This document shows, one piece after another, positions 18,085-26,178 of a DNA stretch of 64,000 bases. This DNA comes from Burkholderia ubonensis (GTDB lineage Bacteria; Pseudomonadota; Gammaproteobacteria; Burkholderiales; Burkholderiaceae): contig NZ_CADFEB010000010.1 in assembly GCF_902833085.1 (NCBI RefSeq), positions 310,001-374,000 on the forward strand. The letters are read 5' to 3'. Position numbers and translations under genes: made by a program. Numbering within the stretch: position 1 is the first letter of the stretch; each line of letters begins with the position of its first letter. The notes beneath the pieces were generated by a model. The model had not been told where the DNA came from, did not search any database, and was given only the letters and a program-made list of their open reading frames with translations.

Positions 18085-18106
18085 GGCGCGGCGTGCGCGC
18101 CGCGCC
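18085..18106 (+). terminator. GC hairpin after the GT41 operon
   Basis: Nine-base-pair stem GGCGCGGCG/CGCCGCGCC with a TGCG loop, starting 7 bases after the stop of glycosyltransferase 4. It lacks a U-run on the plus strand, so it may be a 3'-end stabilising hairpin or a weak terminator. Confidence 0.35.
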
Positions 18107-18130
18107 GGCCGTTGCTTCCTGCAATCGGAC

Positions 18131-18155
18131 AAAAAAAAGCCGCACTGAAGCGGCT
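18131..18155 (-). terminator. Intrinsic terminator of the fliC-fliD-fliT region
   Basis: Stem AGCCGC/GCGGCT with a 6-base loop, followed on the minus strand by eight T residues. It lies 80 bases downstream of the fliT stop. Confidence 0.85.
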
Positions 18156-18235
18156 CGACGGTACGGCGACAACGGTCCGCTCGACTGGCGGCGTCTTGTG
18201 GTTCGAAAGGCGCGGCGCCCGAAGCGCCCGGCCGG

Positions 18236-18532
18236 TCACAGCATGCCGGTGGTCTGGTACAGGCTCGCGGCCTTGATCCGGTCGCTGGACTGCGCAAATT
18301 CCACGCTCAGACGGTTCCGGTCCGCATGGGCCTGCTTCGTGATCGACGCGTCGATCGCCATGATCTGCCGGAGCAGGTCCAGCGCGTCCGGCGTCTGGTC
18401 ACTGGACAGGCCCATCAGCAGCGGCGAGCGTTCGTCGGCGAGGGCGGCGACGCGCACCCAGTCGCGCGCGTCGGTCGCCGACTGCATGGCACGGGTCAGG
18501 TCGAAGGCGCGGGACAGGGTGTCGGTCGTCAT
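18236..18532 (-). CDS. fliT: Flagellar export chaperone FliT
   Basis: 98 residues, predicted all-helical, starting MTTDTLSRAFDLTRAMQSA, the size and composition of FliT. FliT binds the filament cap FliD before export and, in enterics, also restrains FlhDC. The assignment rests mainly on size, helical pattern (residues 38-95) and position 33 bases downstream of fliD on the same strand, because FliT proteins diverge strongly. ATG at 18532. Confidence 0.82.
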   Translation of the reverse strand: MTTDTLSRAFDLTRAMQSATDARDWVRVAALADERSPLLMGLSSDQTPDALDLLRQIMAIDASITKQAHADRNRLSVEFAQSSDRIKAASLYQTTGML

Positions 18533-18565
18533 GGTTCGGCTCCGAGGGGGCGGTGCAGCGGGCGC

Positions 18566-19990
18566 TTACTTGTTGGTGGCGAGCGCGCCGGCGCTGTTCT
18601 GGCCGCCGAACAGCTGGGTCAGGTACTTCGTGTTGTTCGCCATCGTCGCCATCAGCGTGTTCAGCGCGGTGAACTGTGCGTTGTACTGTTTCGTCAGCTG
18701 GGCCGCGTAGGTCGACAGCTGGGTCTGCTGATTCGTCAGGTTCGCCACGTCCGCGTTGATCGCCTTGGTGCGCTGGTCGATCAGGCCGTTCGTCTGCGTG
18801 TAGCCGGTGATCAGCGAATTGAGCGTCTGGCCGATGCCGTTGGTCGTGTTGAAGATCGCCGACACTGCCGAGCTGTTCGACGTGAGGGCCGTGGTCAGGG
18901 TGGGCGTGTCGACCTTCAGCGAACCGTCGGCGTTCAGGTTGATGCCGATGGAGGCGAGCGAATAGGTCTTGCCGCCCGTCGTGACGCCGCTGCTGAGCGC
19001 CGTCGCGAGCGTGTTCTGGATCGAGGTCAGCATCGAGTCGCCGAGCAGCGGGCCGGCGTTCGACGTCGTCGGATCGTAGGACGACAGCTGTTTCGCGGTG
19101 GTCACGAAGTTGCTGTACGCGGTCGCGAAACTGTTGATCGCGGTCGTCATCGCGGACGTGTCCTGCGCCAGCGTGATCGTCTGCGGCGTGTTGAGCGCGA
19201 GGGTGCCCGGCGCCAGGGTCAGCGTGACGCCCGTCAGCGCGCCCGATACGCTGTTCGATGCGCTCGTGACCGGCGTGCCGTCGATCGTCAGCTTCGCGTC
19301 GGCGGCCGGCGTGGTCGTCGCGTAGCCCGACGTCAGTTTCGAATTGACGCCCGTGCCCGTGATCGCGATGGTATTGGCTGCGCCGGTCTGGTTCGATTGC
19401 AGCACGAGGTGCTGGCCGTCCGAGCCCGTGACGACCGACGCGGTGACGCCCGGATTGCCCGACGCGGAGTTGATCGACGTGGCGATGTCGGACAGCGCCG
19501 CGCCGGCCGATACGTTGACGTTGAACGCGGGGTTGCTGCCGTACGTGATGCTCAGCGAGCCGGCCGAGATCGTATCCGACGACGTGAGGCCGGCCGACGT
19601 CAGCTTGTTGGCGGACGCGAACTGCGAGACATTGACCTGGTACGACCCCGCCACTGCGCCGGCGCCGCTCTTGATCGTCGTCGTGATGCCGGTGCCGCTC
19701 GCCGTCGCGGCGAGGCTCGAGAGCGTGCTGCCGTTCGACAGGCCGGTGATCGCGGTCTGCAGCGCGGACAACGCTGACTTCAGCTGGCCGATCGCGGTCA
19801 GTTGGGTGTTGTCGGTGGTCAGCTTGCCGTTGAGGATGGCCGCTTGTCCGGCCGTCTTCGACTGAACCAGCGTCGTCACGAGCGAATTGACGTCGAGCGT
19901 CGAATTGGTCGAGCCGCTGATGAGCGATTGCCCGGCCTGGGCGAGGATGCTGCTGATATCCGCGCTGCTGACGGGGGTGGTAGTGGTCAT
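18566..19990 (-). CDS. fliD: Flagellar filament cap protein FliD (HAP2)
   Basis: 474 residues, normal for FliD. The N-terminal D0/D1 helix reads LDVNSLVTTLVQSKTAGQAA and the C-terminal coiled coil is rich in heptads (INADVANLTNQQTQLSTYAA). The middle is rich in Ser, Thr, Ala and Gly, as expected of an exposed cap domain. FliD folds flagellin subunits at the filament tip and is exported by the type III system; it has no signal peptide. Lies downstream of fliC, probably partly co-transcribed with it. Confidence 0.95.
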   Translation of the reverse strand: MTTTTPVSSADISSILAQAGQSLISGSTNSTLDVNSLVTTLVQSKTAGQAAILNGKLTTDNTQLTAIGQLKSALSALQTAITGLSNGSTLSSLAATASGTGITTTIKSGAGAVAGSYQVNVSQFASANKLTSAGLTSSDTISAGSLSITYGSNPAFNVNVSAGAALSDIATSINSASGNPGVTASVVTGSDGQHLVLQSNQTGAANTIAITGTGVNSKLTSGYATTTPAADAKLTIDGTPVTSASNSVSGALTGVTLTLAPGTLALNTPQTITLAQDTSAMTTAINSFATAYSNFVTTAKQLSSYDPTTSNAGPLLGDSMLTSIQNTLATALSSGVTTGGKTYSLASIGINLNADGSLKVDTPTLTTALTSNSSAVSAIFNTTNGIGQTLNSLITGYTQTNGLIDQRTKAINADVANLTNQQTQLSTYAAQLTKQYNAQFTALNTLMATMANNTKYLTQLFGGQNSAGALATNK

Positions 19991-20058
19991 GCCGTTGCTC
20001 CGGTCGTCCGCGCAATCAACGCGCGCGATGCGGCGGGTGGCCGCGGTTCAATGCAAAG

Positions 20059-20076
20059 AGGGAGGCATGCCTCCCT
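20059..20076 (-). terminator. Possible attenuating hairpin between fliC and fliD
   Basis: Perfect 18-base palindrome AGGGAGGCATGCCTCCCT, followed on the minus strand by CTTTGCATTG, a poor U-tract. A second hairpin GGCGGGC-GAATT-GCCCGCC sits at 20148-20166, just after the fliC stop. Together they could limit read-through from the strong fliC transcript into fliD. Confidence 0.4.
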
Positions 20077-20181
20077 GGAGAATTCGTGTCGGGGCTGTGC
20101 CGGCGGCGTCGCGATGCGGCGTGGCGACGCCGCCGGGCCCGGAGGCGGGCGGGCGAATTGCCCGCCGCGCGTGCTTCTCGA

Positions 20182-21000
20182 TTAGCCGAGGAGCTTCAGG
20201 ACTTGCTGCGGCATCGAGTTCGCTTGCGCCAGAACCGAGATGCCTGCTTGTTGAAGCACTTGCGCCTTGCTCAGGTTCGCCGTTTCCGTCGCGAAGTCCG
20301 CGTCGGTGATCTGCGAGCGAGCAGCGCTCATGTTGGTTGCCTGGGTTTGCGTCGTCGAGATCGCAGCCGAGAACGTGTTCTGTGCTGCACCCAGCTGTGC
20401 CTGGAACGTGTTGACTTGCTTCAGTGCCGCGTCGATCGACGTGAGTGCCGACTGTGCTGCCGTCTGGTCGCTGACGCTCAGCGTGTTCACGTTCATGCCC
20501 GAGCTGTTCCACACCGTTGCGCCGAAGTTGACGGCGACGGTCTGGTTCGCTGCTGCGCCGATCTGGAACGTGACGTTGCCGGCCGCGCTCAGGATGGTCT
20601 GGCTGTTGAACGTCGTTTGCGTCGCGACACGGTCGATTTCGCCGAGACGCGTCGTCACTTCAGCTTGCAGGTTCGCGCGGGCGCCCGAATCCAGCGAGCC
20701 GTCGCCCGATTGTTGAGCCAGCACGCGGATACGTTGCAGGTTGTCGATCGTCGATTGCAGCGCGCCGTTGGCGGTCTGGATCATCGAGATGCCGTTGTTC
20801 GCGTTTGCCACGCCTTGCGTCAGCGCGTTGATCGCTGCCGTTTGCGACGTCGAGATCGCGAGGCCTGCCGCGTCGTCAGCTGCGGTGTTGATGCGCTTGC
20901 CCGACGACAGGCGGTTGATTGCCTGCGACAGCGCGTTTTGCGTGCCCGACAGGTTCGTCTGCGTCGACAGCGACAGGATGTTGGTGTTGATGTTCAGCAT
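20182..21000 (-). CDS. fliC: Flagellin
   Basis: 272 residues from ATG 21000, with GAGGA seven bases upstream. N-terminal D0/D1 (MLNINTNILSLSTQTNLSGT, RLSSGKRINTAADDAAGLAI, LQRIRVLAQQSGDG) and C-terminal D1/D0 (ARSQITDADFATETANLSKA, VLAQANSMPQQVLKLLG) are intact. The variable middle is only about 60-70 residues (roughly 135-205), so the outer D2/D3 domains found in many Burkholderia flagellins of about 380 residues are essentially absent. Ser/Thr-rich stretches such as TTFNSQTILS and NSSGMNVNTLSVSD are possible glycan acceptors. The conserved D1 segment QRIRVLAQ corresponds to the TLR5-recognised region. Confidence 0.97.
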   Translation of the reverse strand: MLNINTNILSLSTQTNLSGTQNALSQAINRLSSGKRINTAADDAAGLAISTSQTAAINALTQGVANANNGISMIQTANGALQSTIDNLQRIRVLAQQSGDGSLDSGARANLQAEVTTRLGEIDRVATQTTFNSQTILSAAGNVTFQIGAAANQTVAVNFGATVWNSSGMNVNTLSVSDQTAAQSALTSIDAALKQVNTFQAQLGAAQNTFSAAISTTQTQATNMSAARSQITDADFATETANLSKAQVLQQAGISVLAQANSMPQQVLKLLG

Positions 21001-21091
21001 TTGCTTCCTCGTTTGGGAAAACGCCTGTGTGAGGCAGGTTTTCAATCTCGGCGTTGCGCTTATCGCGAGTTGCGCTGGCCGCCTTTCCTGG

Positions 21092-21119
21092 TTGACGGCG
21101 GCACCCGGCGAAAACTTTA
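21092..21119 (-). promoter_or_regulatory. Sigma-28 (FliA) promoter of fliC
   Basis: Reading on the minus strand, TAAAGTTT (21119-21112) and GCCGTCAA (21099-21092) separated by 12 bases match the sigma-28 consensus TAAAGTTT-N11-GCCGATAA with 8/8 and 6/8 agreement. The start site would fall near 21085, giving a leader of about 85 bases. Confidence 0.85.
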
Positions 21120-21554
21120 GAGGGTTGTACAAGGAAATTCGGGACGGAAAGATCGGGCGGCCCCGCGGACCTCGGCCAATCCTCGGCCAGCACAAGGCCG
21201 GCGGGCGCGCCGGACGGTTCCGGCGGCCGGCCCGCAAGTCGCCCGTCTGGCCGCGGCCCGTGAGGGCCTTCGGCGGCGGTCGCGAAAAGGGTGGTTTTCT
21301 CTGTGATTCCCTGATATGATGGCGGGCTGAATTGAGATTTTCTGTCACGCCTGTGCCGGCTCGGCACGTTTGCTGGCAGTCAAACGCGGCGCTGCACGCG
21401 GCTTGTGAAGCGTACTCGCGGTGCTTTCCGCCTCTCTTTTCCGGCCTCCGAGGCCGTATTTCCGCTCGTTTCGCCTGTTGTGGGAACGCCCGGATGGCCG
21501 GTGCGTGGCGCTTGGCCGCTACGTTTTTGACCGTTTAAGCAATTTAGGAACGAC
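21120..21554 (+). promoter_or_regulatory. fliC-rpsU divergent region with rpsU promoter
   Basis: An extended -10 element TG-A-TATGAT lies at 21312-21320 on the plus strand, giving an rpsU leader of about 230 bases. The -35 region (around 21292-21297) is poor, as is usual with extended -10 promoters. I see no gene in the leader; the open frame at 21332-21538 does not resemble a protein. Confidence 0.6.
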
Positions 21555-21767
21555 ATGACGACGATTCTTCTGAAAGAAAACGAGCCGTTCGAAGTGGCGA
21601 TTCGCCGCTTTCGCCGCGCTATCGAAAAAAATGGCCTGATCGCTGAACTGCGCGAGCGCCAGTCCTACGAAAAGCCGACCGCAGTCCGCAAGCGCAAGAA
21701 GGCAGCTGCCGTCAAGCGCCTGCACAAGCGCCTGCGCAGCCAGATGCTGCCGAAGAAGCTCCACTAA
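21555..21767 (+). CDS. rpsU: 30S ribosomal protein S21
   Basis: 70 residues, full length. Contains the diagnostic LKENEPFEVAIRRFRRAIEK and the basic C-terminus KRLHKRLRSQMLPKKLH. S21 joins the small subunit late and helps initiation. ATG 21555 is preceded by AGGA seven bases upstream. Monocistronic here, with its own promoter and terminator. Confidence 0.98.
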   Translation: MTTILLKENEPFEVAIRRFRRAIEKNGLIAELRERQSYEKPTAVRKRKKAAAVKRLHKRLRSQMLPKKLH

Positions 21768-21790
21768 GAGCGTCTGACGGTTCGCCGCGA

Positions 21791-21835
21791 AACGGCGGAG
21801 CGTGCTTCGAAAGAAGCCGCTCCGCCGTTTTGCTT
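21791..21835 (+). terminator. Intrinsic terminator of rpsU
   Basis: Twelve-base-pair stem AACGGCGGAGCG/CGCTCCGCCGTT with a loop of about 15 bases, followed by a T-rich tract (TTTTGCTTTT). Starts 24 bases after the rpsU stop. Confidence 0.92.
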
Positions 21836-21890
21836 TTGGGCGGCGCCCAGGCGGGCGCGAGCGGCGCGGGACAGACGCGCCGCCCGTCCG

Positions 21891-22505
21891 CTAACGGGCG
21901 GCGCCCGCTGCTATCCGCCCGCGCGCCGGCCGCTTGCCGCCCAGCGCCGCGCACTGCGCGTGGCACGGGCAGCCGACCTCGTGATCGTTGACCATGCCGG
22001 TCGCCTGCATCAGCGCGTAGCAGATCGTCGAGCCGACGAACTTGCAGCCGTAAGCCTTCAGCGCCTTGCTGAGCGCGTCGGAGCGCTCGGTCGACGCGGG
22101 CGCGTCGCGATACGACTGCCACGCGTTCTGGATCGGCGCGTGATCGACGAACGACCACAGGAATTTGGCGAGCGAGCCGTGCTCGTCGCGAATCCGCTGC
22201 ACGGCCCGCGCGTTCGCGACCGCGGCCTGTACCTTCGCGCGGTTGCGCACGATGCCCGGATCCTGCAGCAGCTTCTCGACGCGTTGCGGGGTGAAGCGCG
22301 CGACGGCGTCGACGTCGAAATCGGCGAATGCCGCGCGGTAGCCGGCACGCTTGTTCAGGATCGTCGACCAAGACAGCCCCGCCTGCGCGCCTTCGAGGAT
22401 CAGCATCTCGAACAGATGGCGGTCGTCGTGCGACGGCACGCCCCATTCGGTATCGTGATAGTGAGCGTCCGCTTCCGTCCTCACCCAGTTGCACCGCTGC
22501 GACAT
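21891..22505 (-). CDS. tag: DNA-3-methyladenine glycosylase I
   Basis: 204 residues from ATG 22505 (MSQRCNWVRTEADAHYHDTE); E. coli Tag has 187. It removes 3-methyladenine from alkylated DNA. Family features are the N-terminal YHDTEWGVP with the conserved Glu, FEMLILEGAQAGLSWSTIL, and the zinc-binding ligands: Cys at residue 5, His17, and the C-terminal EVGCPCHAQC. Longer open frames upstream in the same phase are not part of the gene. Convergent with rpsU. Confidence 0.95.
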   Translation of the reverse strand: MSQRCNWVRTEADAHYHDTEWGVPSHDDRHLFEMLILEGAQAGLSWSTILNKRAGYRAAFADFDVDAVARFTPQRVEKLLQDPGIVRNRAKVQAAVANARAVQRIRDEHGSLAKFLWSFVDHAPIQNAWQSYRDAPASTERSDALSKALKAYGCKFVGSTICYALMQATGMVNDHEVGCPCHAQCAALGGKRPARGRIAAGAAR

Positions 22506-22647
22506 CGTGTGCCTCGCTTCCCGTATCGATTCGATCGCGCCAGCATAGCGGAAGCCCGGTACGCGGCAAAGCCGGCCGAACGGCGGATGGGCGCGCGGCG
22601 CCGATCCGGTTAAGCTTGGCGCCTGTTCGAATCGGCAGGATGAAGTG

Positions 22648-23526
22648 ATGACGGATATTCTTTTCGCGATCGGCATCGACGGCGGCGGCACCGGCACCCG
22701 CGCGGTGCTGGCGGATCGGCAGGGCCGCGAGCTCGCGCAGGGGCGCGGCGGCCCGTCGGGGCTCGGCCTCGGCATCGAGCGCGCGTGGGCGTCGATCGGC
22801 GTCGCGTGCGCGGACGCGTTCACGCAAGCGGGTTTCGCGCTCGACTGGTCGCGCTGCGTGCTCGGCTGCGGGCTGGCGGGCGTCAACAACGCGAGCTGGC
22901 TCGCGGCGTTCCGCGCGCAGGCGCCGCTCGACGCGCTGGTGGTCGAGAGCGACGCGTATACGACGGTCGTCGGCGCGCACGGCGGCGCGCCGGGGCTGAT
23001 CGTCGCGCTCGGCACCGGCAGCATCGCGGCGGCGCTCGATCCGGCCGGCGCCTGCCGGATCGCGGGCGGCTTCGGCTTCCCGTCGGGCGACGAGGCGAGC
23101 GGCGCGTGGCTCGGCCTGCGCGCGCTCGCGCATGCGCAGCAGGCGCTCGACGGCCGGGTGCCGCGCGATGCGCTGGCCGACGCGCTGCTTGCCGAGATCG
23201 GCGCGACGGATCGCGACACGCTCGTCGAGTGGTCGTGCGACGCGAACCAGACCGCCTATGCGCGCCTGGCGCCGATCGTCTTCGCGCATCGCACGCATCC
23301 ATATGCGGCGGCGCTGATCGCGCAGGCGGGCGACGAGATCGGCAAGATGATCGACGCGCTCGATCCGCAGCGTGCATTGCCGGTCGCGCTGTGCGGCGGG
23401 CTCGCCGACGCGCTCGCGCCCGCGGTGCCGGCGCGCCACGCCGGGCGGCTGCGCGCGCCGCTCGAGGATTCCGCGCACGGCGCGCTGAGGCTCGCGCTGA
23501 GGTTCGCGTCCGAGGTTCGCATTTGA
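22648..23526 (+). CDS. BadF/BadG/BcrA/BcrD-family ATPase, N-acetylglucosamine/glucosamine kinase-like
   Basis: 292 residues. ASKHA-fold kinase: phosphate-1 motif AIGIDGGGTGTRAVLAD at the N-terminus, LGCGLAGVNN, adenosine/phosphate-2 region IVALGTGSIAAALD, and GFGFPSGDEASGAWLGLRAL typical of bacterial GlcN/GlcNAc kinases (GspK/NagK-like). Probably phosphorylates an amino sugar released from cell wall or chitin. ATG 22648 has AGGA seven bases upstream, better placed than the GTG at 22645. Stands alone, divergent from tag. Confidence 0.85.
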   Translation: MTDILFAIGIDGGGTGTRAVLADRQGRELAQGRGGPSGLGLGIERAWASIGVACADAFTQAGFALDWSRCVLGCGLAGVNNASWLAAFRAQAPLDALVVESDAYTTVVGAHGGAPGLIVALGTGSIAAALDPAGACRIAGGFGFPSGDEASGAWLGLRALAHAQQALDGRVPRDALADALLAEIGATDRDTLVEWSCDANQTAYARLAPIVFAHRTHPYAAALIAQAGDEIGKMIDALDPQRALPVALCGGLADALAPAVPARHAGRLRAPLEDSAHGALRLALRFASEVRI

Positions 23527-23671
23527 GGCGGCGCAGGGCGGCCGAGCGGCGCCGGCTTGCCGGGGGCGGCACCGGCCAAGCCGCGCGCGAACCTGACAAC
23601 TGCCCGACGCGGCCCGGCGCGCGACGCTAGAATAGCGATTCCGCAGAGCCAACCGCGTCTTATCCCGTCCC

Positions 23672-24496
23672 ATGTACAAAGTCATCGCCACCGATCTCGA
23701 CGGCACCCTGCTGAACAGCGATCACCAGCTCGACCCGTACACGATCGAGACCGTGCGTCGTCTCGACCGCGACGGCCTGCAGTTCATCATCGCGACGGGG
23801 CGGCACTATGCGGACGTCGCGGGCATCCGCGACCTGCTCGGCATCCGGCCGTACCTGATCACGTCGAACGGCGCGCGCGTGCATGCGCCCGACGACACGA
23901 CGATCCACGCGCAGGACATCGATCCGGCGATCGTGCGCCGTCTCGTGCAGCCGGATATCGCCGGCGCGCATGGCCGCGTAATCGTCAACCTGTTCGCCGA
24001 TCACGGCTGGCTGATCGACCGCGATGCGCCGCACCTGCTCGATTTCCACCAGGATTCGGGTTTCCGCTACGACGTGATCGACATGGCGGCGCATGCGGGC
24101 ACGGACATCGCGAAGGTGCTGTACATCGGCGAGCCGGCGGATCTGGCAGTCGTCTCCGAACGGTTGCAGGCGCAATTTGGCGACGCGCTGTACGTGACGT
24201 ACTCGCTGCCCGACTGTCTCGAAGTGATGGCGGCGAACGTGTCGAAGGGCCGCGCGCTGCGCGCGGTGCTCGGGCGGATCGGCGTCGAGACGGGCCACTG
24301 CATCGCGTTCGGCGACAACATGAACGACATCGACCTGCTCGAAACCGCGGGCCACGCGTTCATGATGAACAACGCGAACCCCGACCTCGTCGCGCGCCTG
24401 CCGCACATTCCGCGGATCGGCAACAACTTCGACGCGGGCGTCGCGCGCCATCTGCGTGTGCTGTTCGCGCTCGAGGGCGACGTCGCGGGGCGCTGA
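23672..24496 (+). CDS. Cof-type HAD-superfamily phosphatase
   Basis: 274 residues. HAD motif I is IATDLDGTLLNSDHQ (nucleophile Asp in DLDGT), motif II IIATGRHY and LITSNGARV, motif III lysine in NVSKGRAL, and motif IV FGDNMNDIDLLETAGHAFMM. The C2B-cap layout matches the Cof/YbiV/YidA phosphatases, which dephosphorylate sugar phosphates, pyridoxal phosphate or related small molecules. Substrate not predictable. Confidence 0.9.
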   Translation: MYKVIATDLDGTLLNSDHQLDPYTIETVRRLDRDGLQFIIATGRHYADVAGIRDLLGIRPYLITSNGARVHAPDDTTIHAQDIDPAIVRRLVQPDIAGAHGRVIVNLFADHGWLIDRDAPHLLDFHQDSGFRYDVIDMAAHAGTDIAKVLYIGEPADLAVVSERLQAQFGDALYVTYSLPDCLEVMAANVSKGRALRAVLGRIGVETGHCIAFGDNMNDIDLLETAGHAFMMNNANPDLVARLPHIPRIGNNFDAGVARHLRVLFALEGDVAGR

Positions 24497-24566
24497 ATCT
24501 TCTGGTTTACGAAGTGCATTCCCGGCGGCCGGCGCAAGCCCGTCATTCGTGTGAACAGCCCAAATG

Positions 24567-24592
24567 AAAAACGGGCGCCGACGGCGCCCGTT
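24567..24592 (-). terminator. Intrinsic terminator of aqpZ
   Basis: Ten-base-pair stem AACGGGCGCC/GGCGCCCGTT with a 3-base loop. On the minus strand it runs into TTTTTCATTT, so it serves aqpZ; it may also slow transcription coming from the HAD gene. Confidence 0.8.
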
Positions 24593-24663
24593 GAATCTGC
24601 CTGCCTCGCTTTTATTCGACAGCGTGAGGCTCGCTGCTCCTGCCCGCTTGACCCCGTAGTGTT

Positions 24664-25407
24664 TTATGCGCTTGTGCGGGTGGATGCCGACGGCAGCCGG
24701 TCGAGGGCGTCGTCGCGCCCCGCGACCAGCGGATAGATGACCCCGGCGAGCGCCGCGCCGATCAGCGGCGCGACCCAGAACAGCCAGAGCTGCCCGATCG
24801 CCTCGCCGCCGACGAACAGCGCCGGGCCGGTCGAGCGGGCCGGGTTCACCGACGTGTTGGTGACCGGAATCGAAATCAGGTGGATCAGCGTCAGGCACAG
24901 GCCGATCGCGATCGGTGCGAAGCCGACCGGCGCGCGCTTGTCGGTCGCGCCGAGAATCACGAACAGGAAGAAGGCGGTCATCACGACTTCGCAGATGAAC
25001 GCCGCGCCGAGCGCGTAGTGGCCGGGCGAGCGTTCGCCGAAGCCGTTCGTCGCGAAGCCGCTGCCGACGACGTCGAAGCCGGGCTTGCCGGTCGCGATCA
25101 GGTACAGCACGAATGCGCCGAGCGTCGCGCCGATCACCTGCGCGACGATGTACGGCACGAGATCGCGCGCCGGGAAGCGGCCGGCAACCGTCAGGCCCAC
25201 GCTCACCGCAGGATTCAGATGGCACCCCGAAACATGTCCGATCGCGAACGCCATCGTCAGCACGGTGAGACCGAAGGCCAGCGCGACGCCGGCGAAACCG
25301 ATGCCGAGCCCCGGAAAGGCCGCTGCCAGCACGGCGCTGCCGCACCCGCCGAGCACCAGCCAGAAGGTGCCGAATACTTCTGCCGCCAGCCGCTGAGAAA
25401 GGTTCAT
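24664..25407 (-). CDS. aqpZ: Aquaporin Z
   Basis: 247 residues from ATG 25407 (MNLSQRLAAEVFGTFWLVLG), aligning with the E. coli AqpZ start; ATG 25416 (MTYMNLS) is an alternative. Six membrane segments and both NPA boxes are present: SGCHLNPAVSVGL and PVTNTSVNPARSTGPALF, the Arg after the second being the selectivity-filter residue. Also FAPIAIGLCLTLIHLISIPV as in AqpZ. Inner-membrane water channel. The C-terminus carries about 12 extra residues after the last helix. Confidence 0.96.
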   Translation of the reverse strand: MNLSQRLAAEVFGTFWLVLGGCGSAVLAAAFPGLGIGFAGVALAFGLTVLTMAFAIGHVSGCHLNPAVSVGLTVAGRFPARDLVPYIVAQVIGATLGAFVLYLIATGKPGFDVVGSGFATNGFGERSPGHYALGAAFICEVVMTAFFLFVILGATDKRAPVGFAPIAIGLCLTLIHLISIPVTNTSVNPARSTGPALFVGGEAIGQLWLFWVAPLIGAALAGVIYPLVAGRDDALDRLPSASTRTSA

Positions 25408-25704
25408 GTAGGTCATTTCGTTCAAATGGAGTGAGAGACGACGGCGGCGCACGCTTGCCGCCGCCGCCCTGATTTGGTCTGGATTATAGGAAACGAATCG
25501 GGGCCAAGAGGGTCAACGATTGTTAAATAGGAATGCTGGACGAACGGCTTTTATTAGAATAAGTCCGCATTCTCGATATAGCCGTTTCGGTTAAAAATGC
25601 CAGCATTTATTGCGACGGGCACGGTGGCAGTGCGGATTGCGTAACGGATGCTTTGTGTCTAGGCTGGAATTGCCGGGGCCGCATCATGAAACAGGGAGCC
25701 GAAA
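25408..25704 (+). promoter_or_regulatory. AT-rich upstream region of the H-NS-like gene
   Basis: 297 bases between divergent aqpZ and the H-NS-like gene. The part from about 25480 to 25610 is strikingly AT-rich for this genome (for example ATTGTTAAATAGGAATGC and TTTTATTAGAATAAG), as is common at H-NS-family promoters, which often bind their own product. I cannot fix a single -35/-10 pair. Confidence 0.45.
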
Positions 25705-26001
25705 ATGTCTCAATACGCGAAACTCAAGGCGCAGATCGCTGATTTGCAGGTCCAGGCGGATGAAGTGCGCCGCCAGGAAGTCGAGGCGGTAATTGCCGAT
25801 GTTCAGCGGGTGATCGCCGAATACGGGCTGACCGCCCAGGATCTGGGATTTGCCGAGCGCGCGCGGCGCGGCCGTCCGCCGAAAAAGGCGCCGCTGCCGG
25901 CGAAATACCGCGACCCGAAGTCGGGCGCCACCTGGAGTGGCCGAGGCAAGCCGCCGAATTGGATCGTCGGCAAAAACCGCGACCGTTTTCTGATCGGCTG
26001 A
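25705..26001 (+). CDS. H-NS-family nucleoid protein (first copy)
   Basis: 98 residues. N-terminal coiled-coil oligomerisation segment (residues 1-40: YAKLKAQIADLQVQADEVRR), a basic linker RRGRPPKKAPLP, and the C-terminal DNA-binding motif KYRDPKSGATWSGRGKPPNW, with the RGKPP AT-hook-like core near residues 80-85. A silencer of AT-rich DNA. A related but distinct copy is encoded at 60143-60436. ATG 25705 follows GGAGCC. Confidence 0.93.
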   Translation: MSQYAKLKAQIADLQVQADEVRRQEVEAVIADVQRVIAEYGLTAQDLGFAERARRGRPPKKAPLPAKYRDPKSGATWSGRGKPPNWIVGKNRDRFLIG

Positions 26002-26015
26002 TGCAGAGGACCTAA

Positions 26016-26049
26016 CGAAAAGAGCCGCATCGTCGATGTGGCTCTTTCG
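26016..26049 (+). terminator. Intrinsic terminator of the H-NS-like gene
   Basis: Long imperfect hairpin: AAAGAGCC pairs with GGCTCTTT and CATCG with CGATG around a one-base tip, ending in a short T-tract. Could work on both strands and also end the convergent glycosyltransferase transcript. Confidence 0.8.
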
Positions 26050-26178
26050 CTATTTGCGGTCGATTCGAGACCGATTCGCGGCCGATTTCGGCGCGCATTT
26101 CCACGCCCGTTTCTCGTCCGCTCTTCGACCGTTCTTCGGCCGCGCTTCGCCCGTTTCCGGGTGAATTTGCGCGGGGCG

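Noticed and set aside
21332..21538. 68-codon frame in the rpsU leader
   Set aside because: No start signal and a composition unlike a protein; better explained as untranslated leader.
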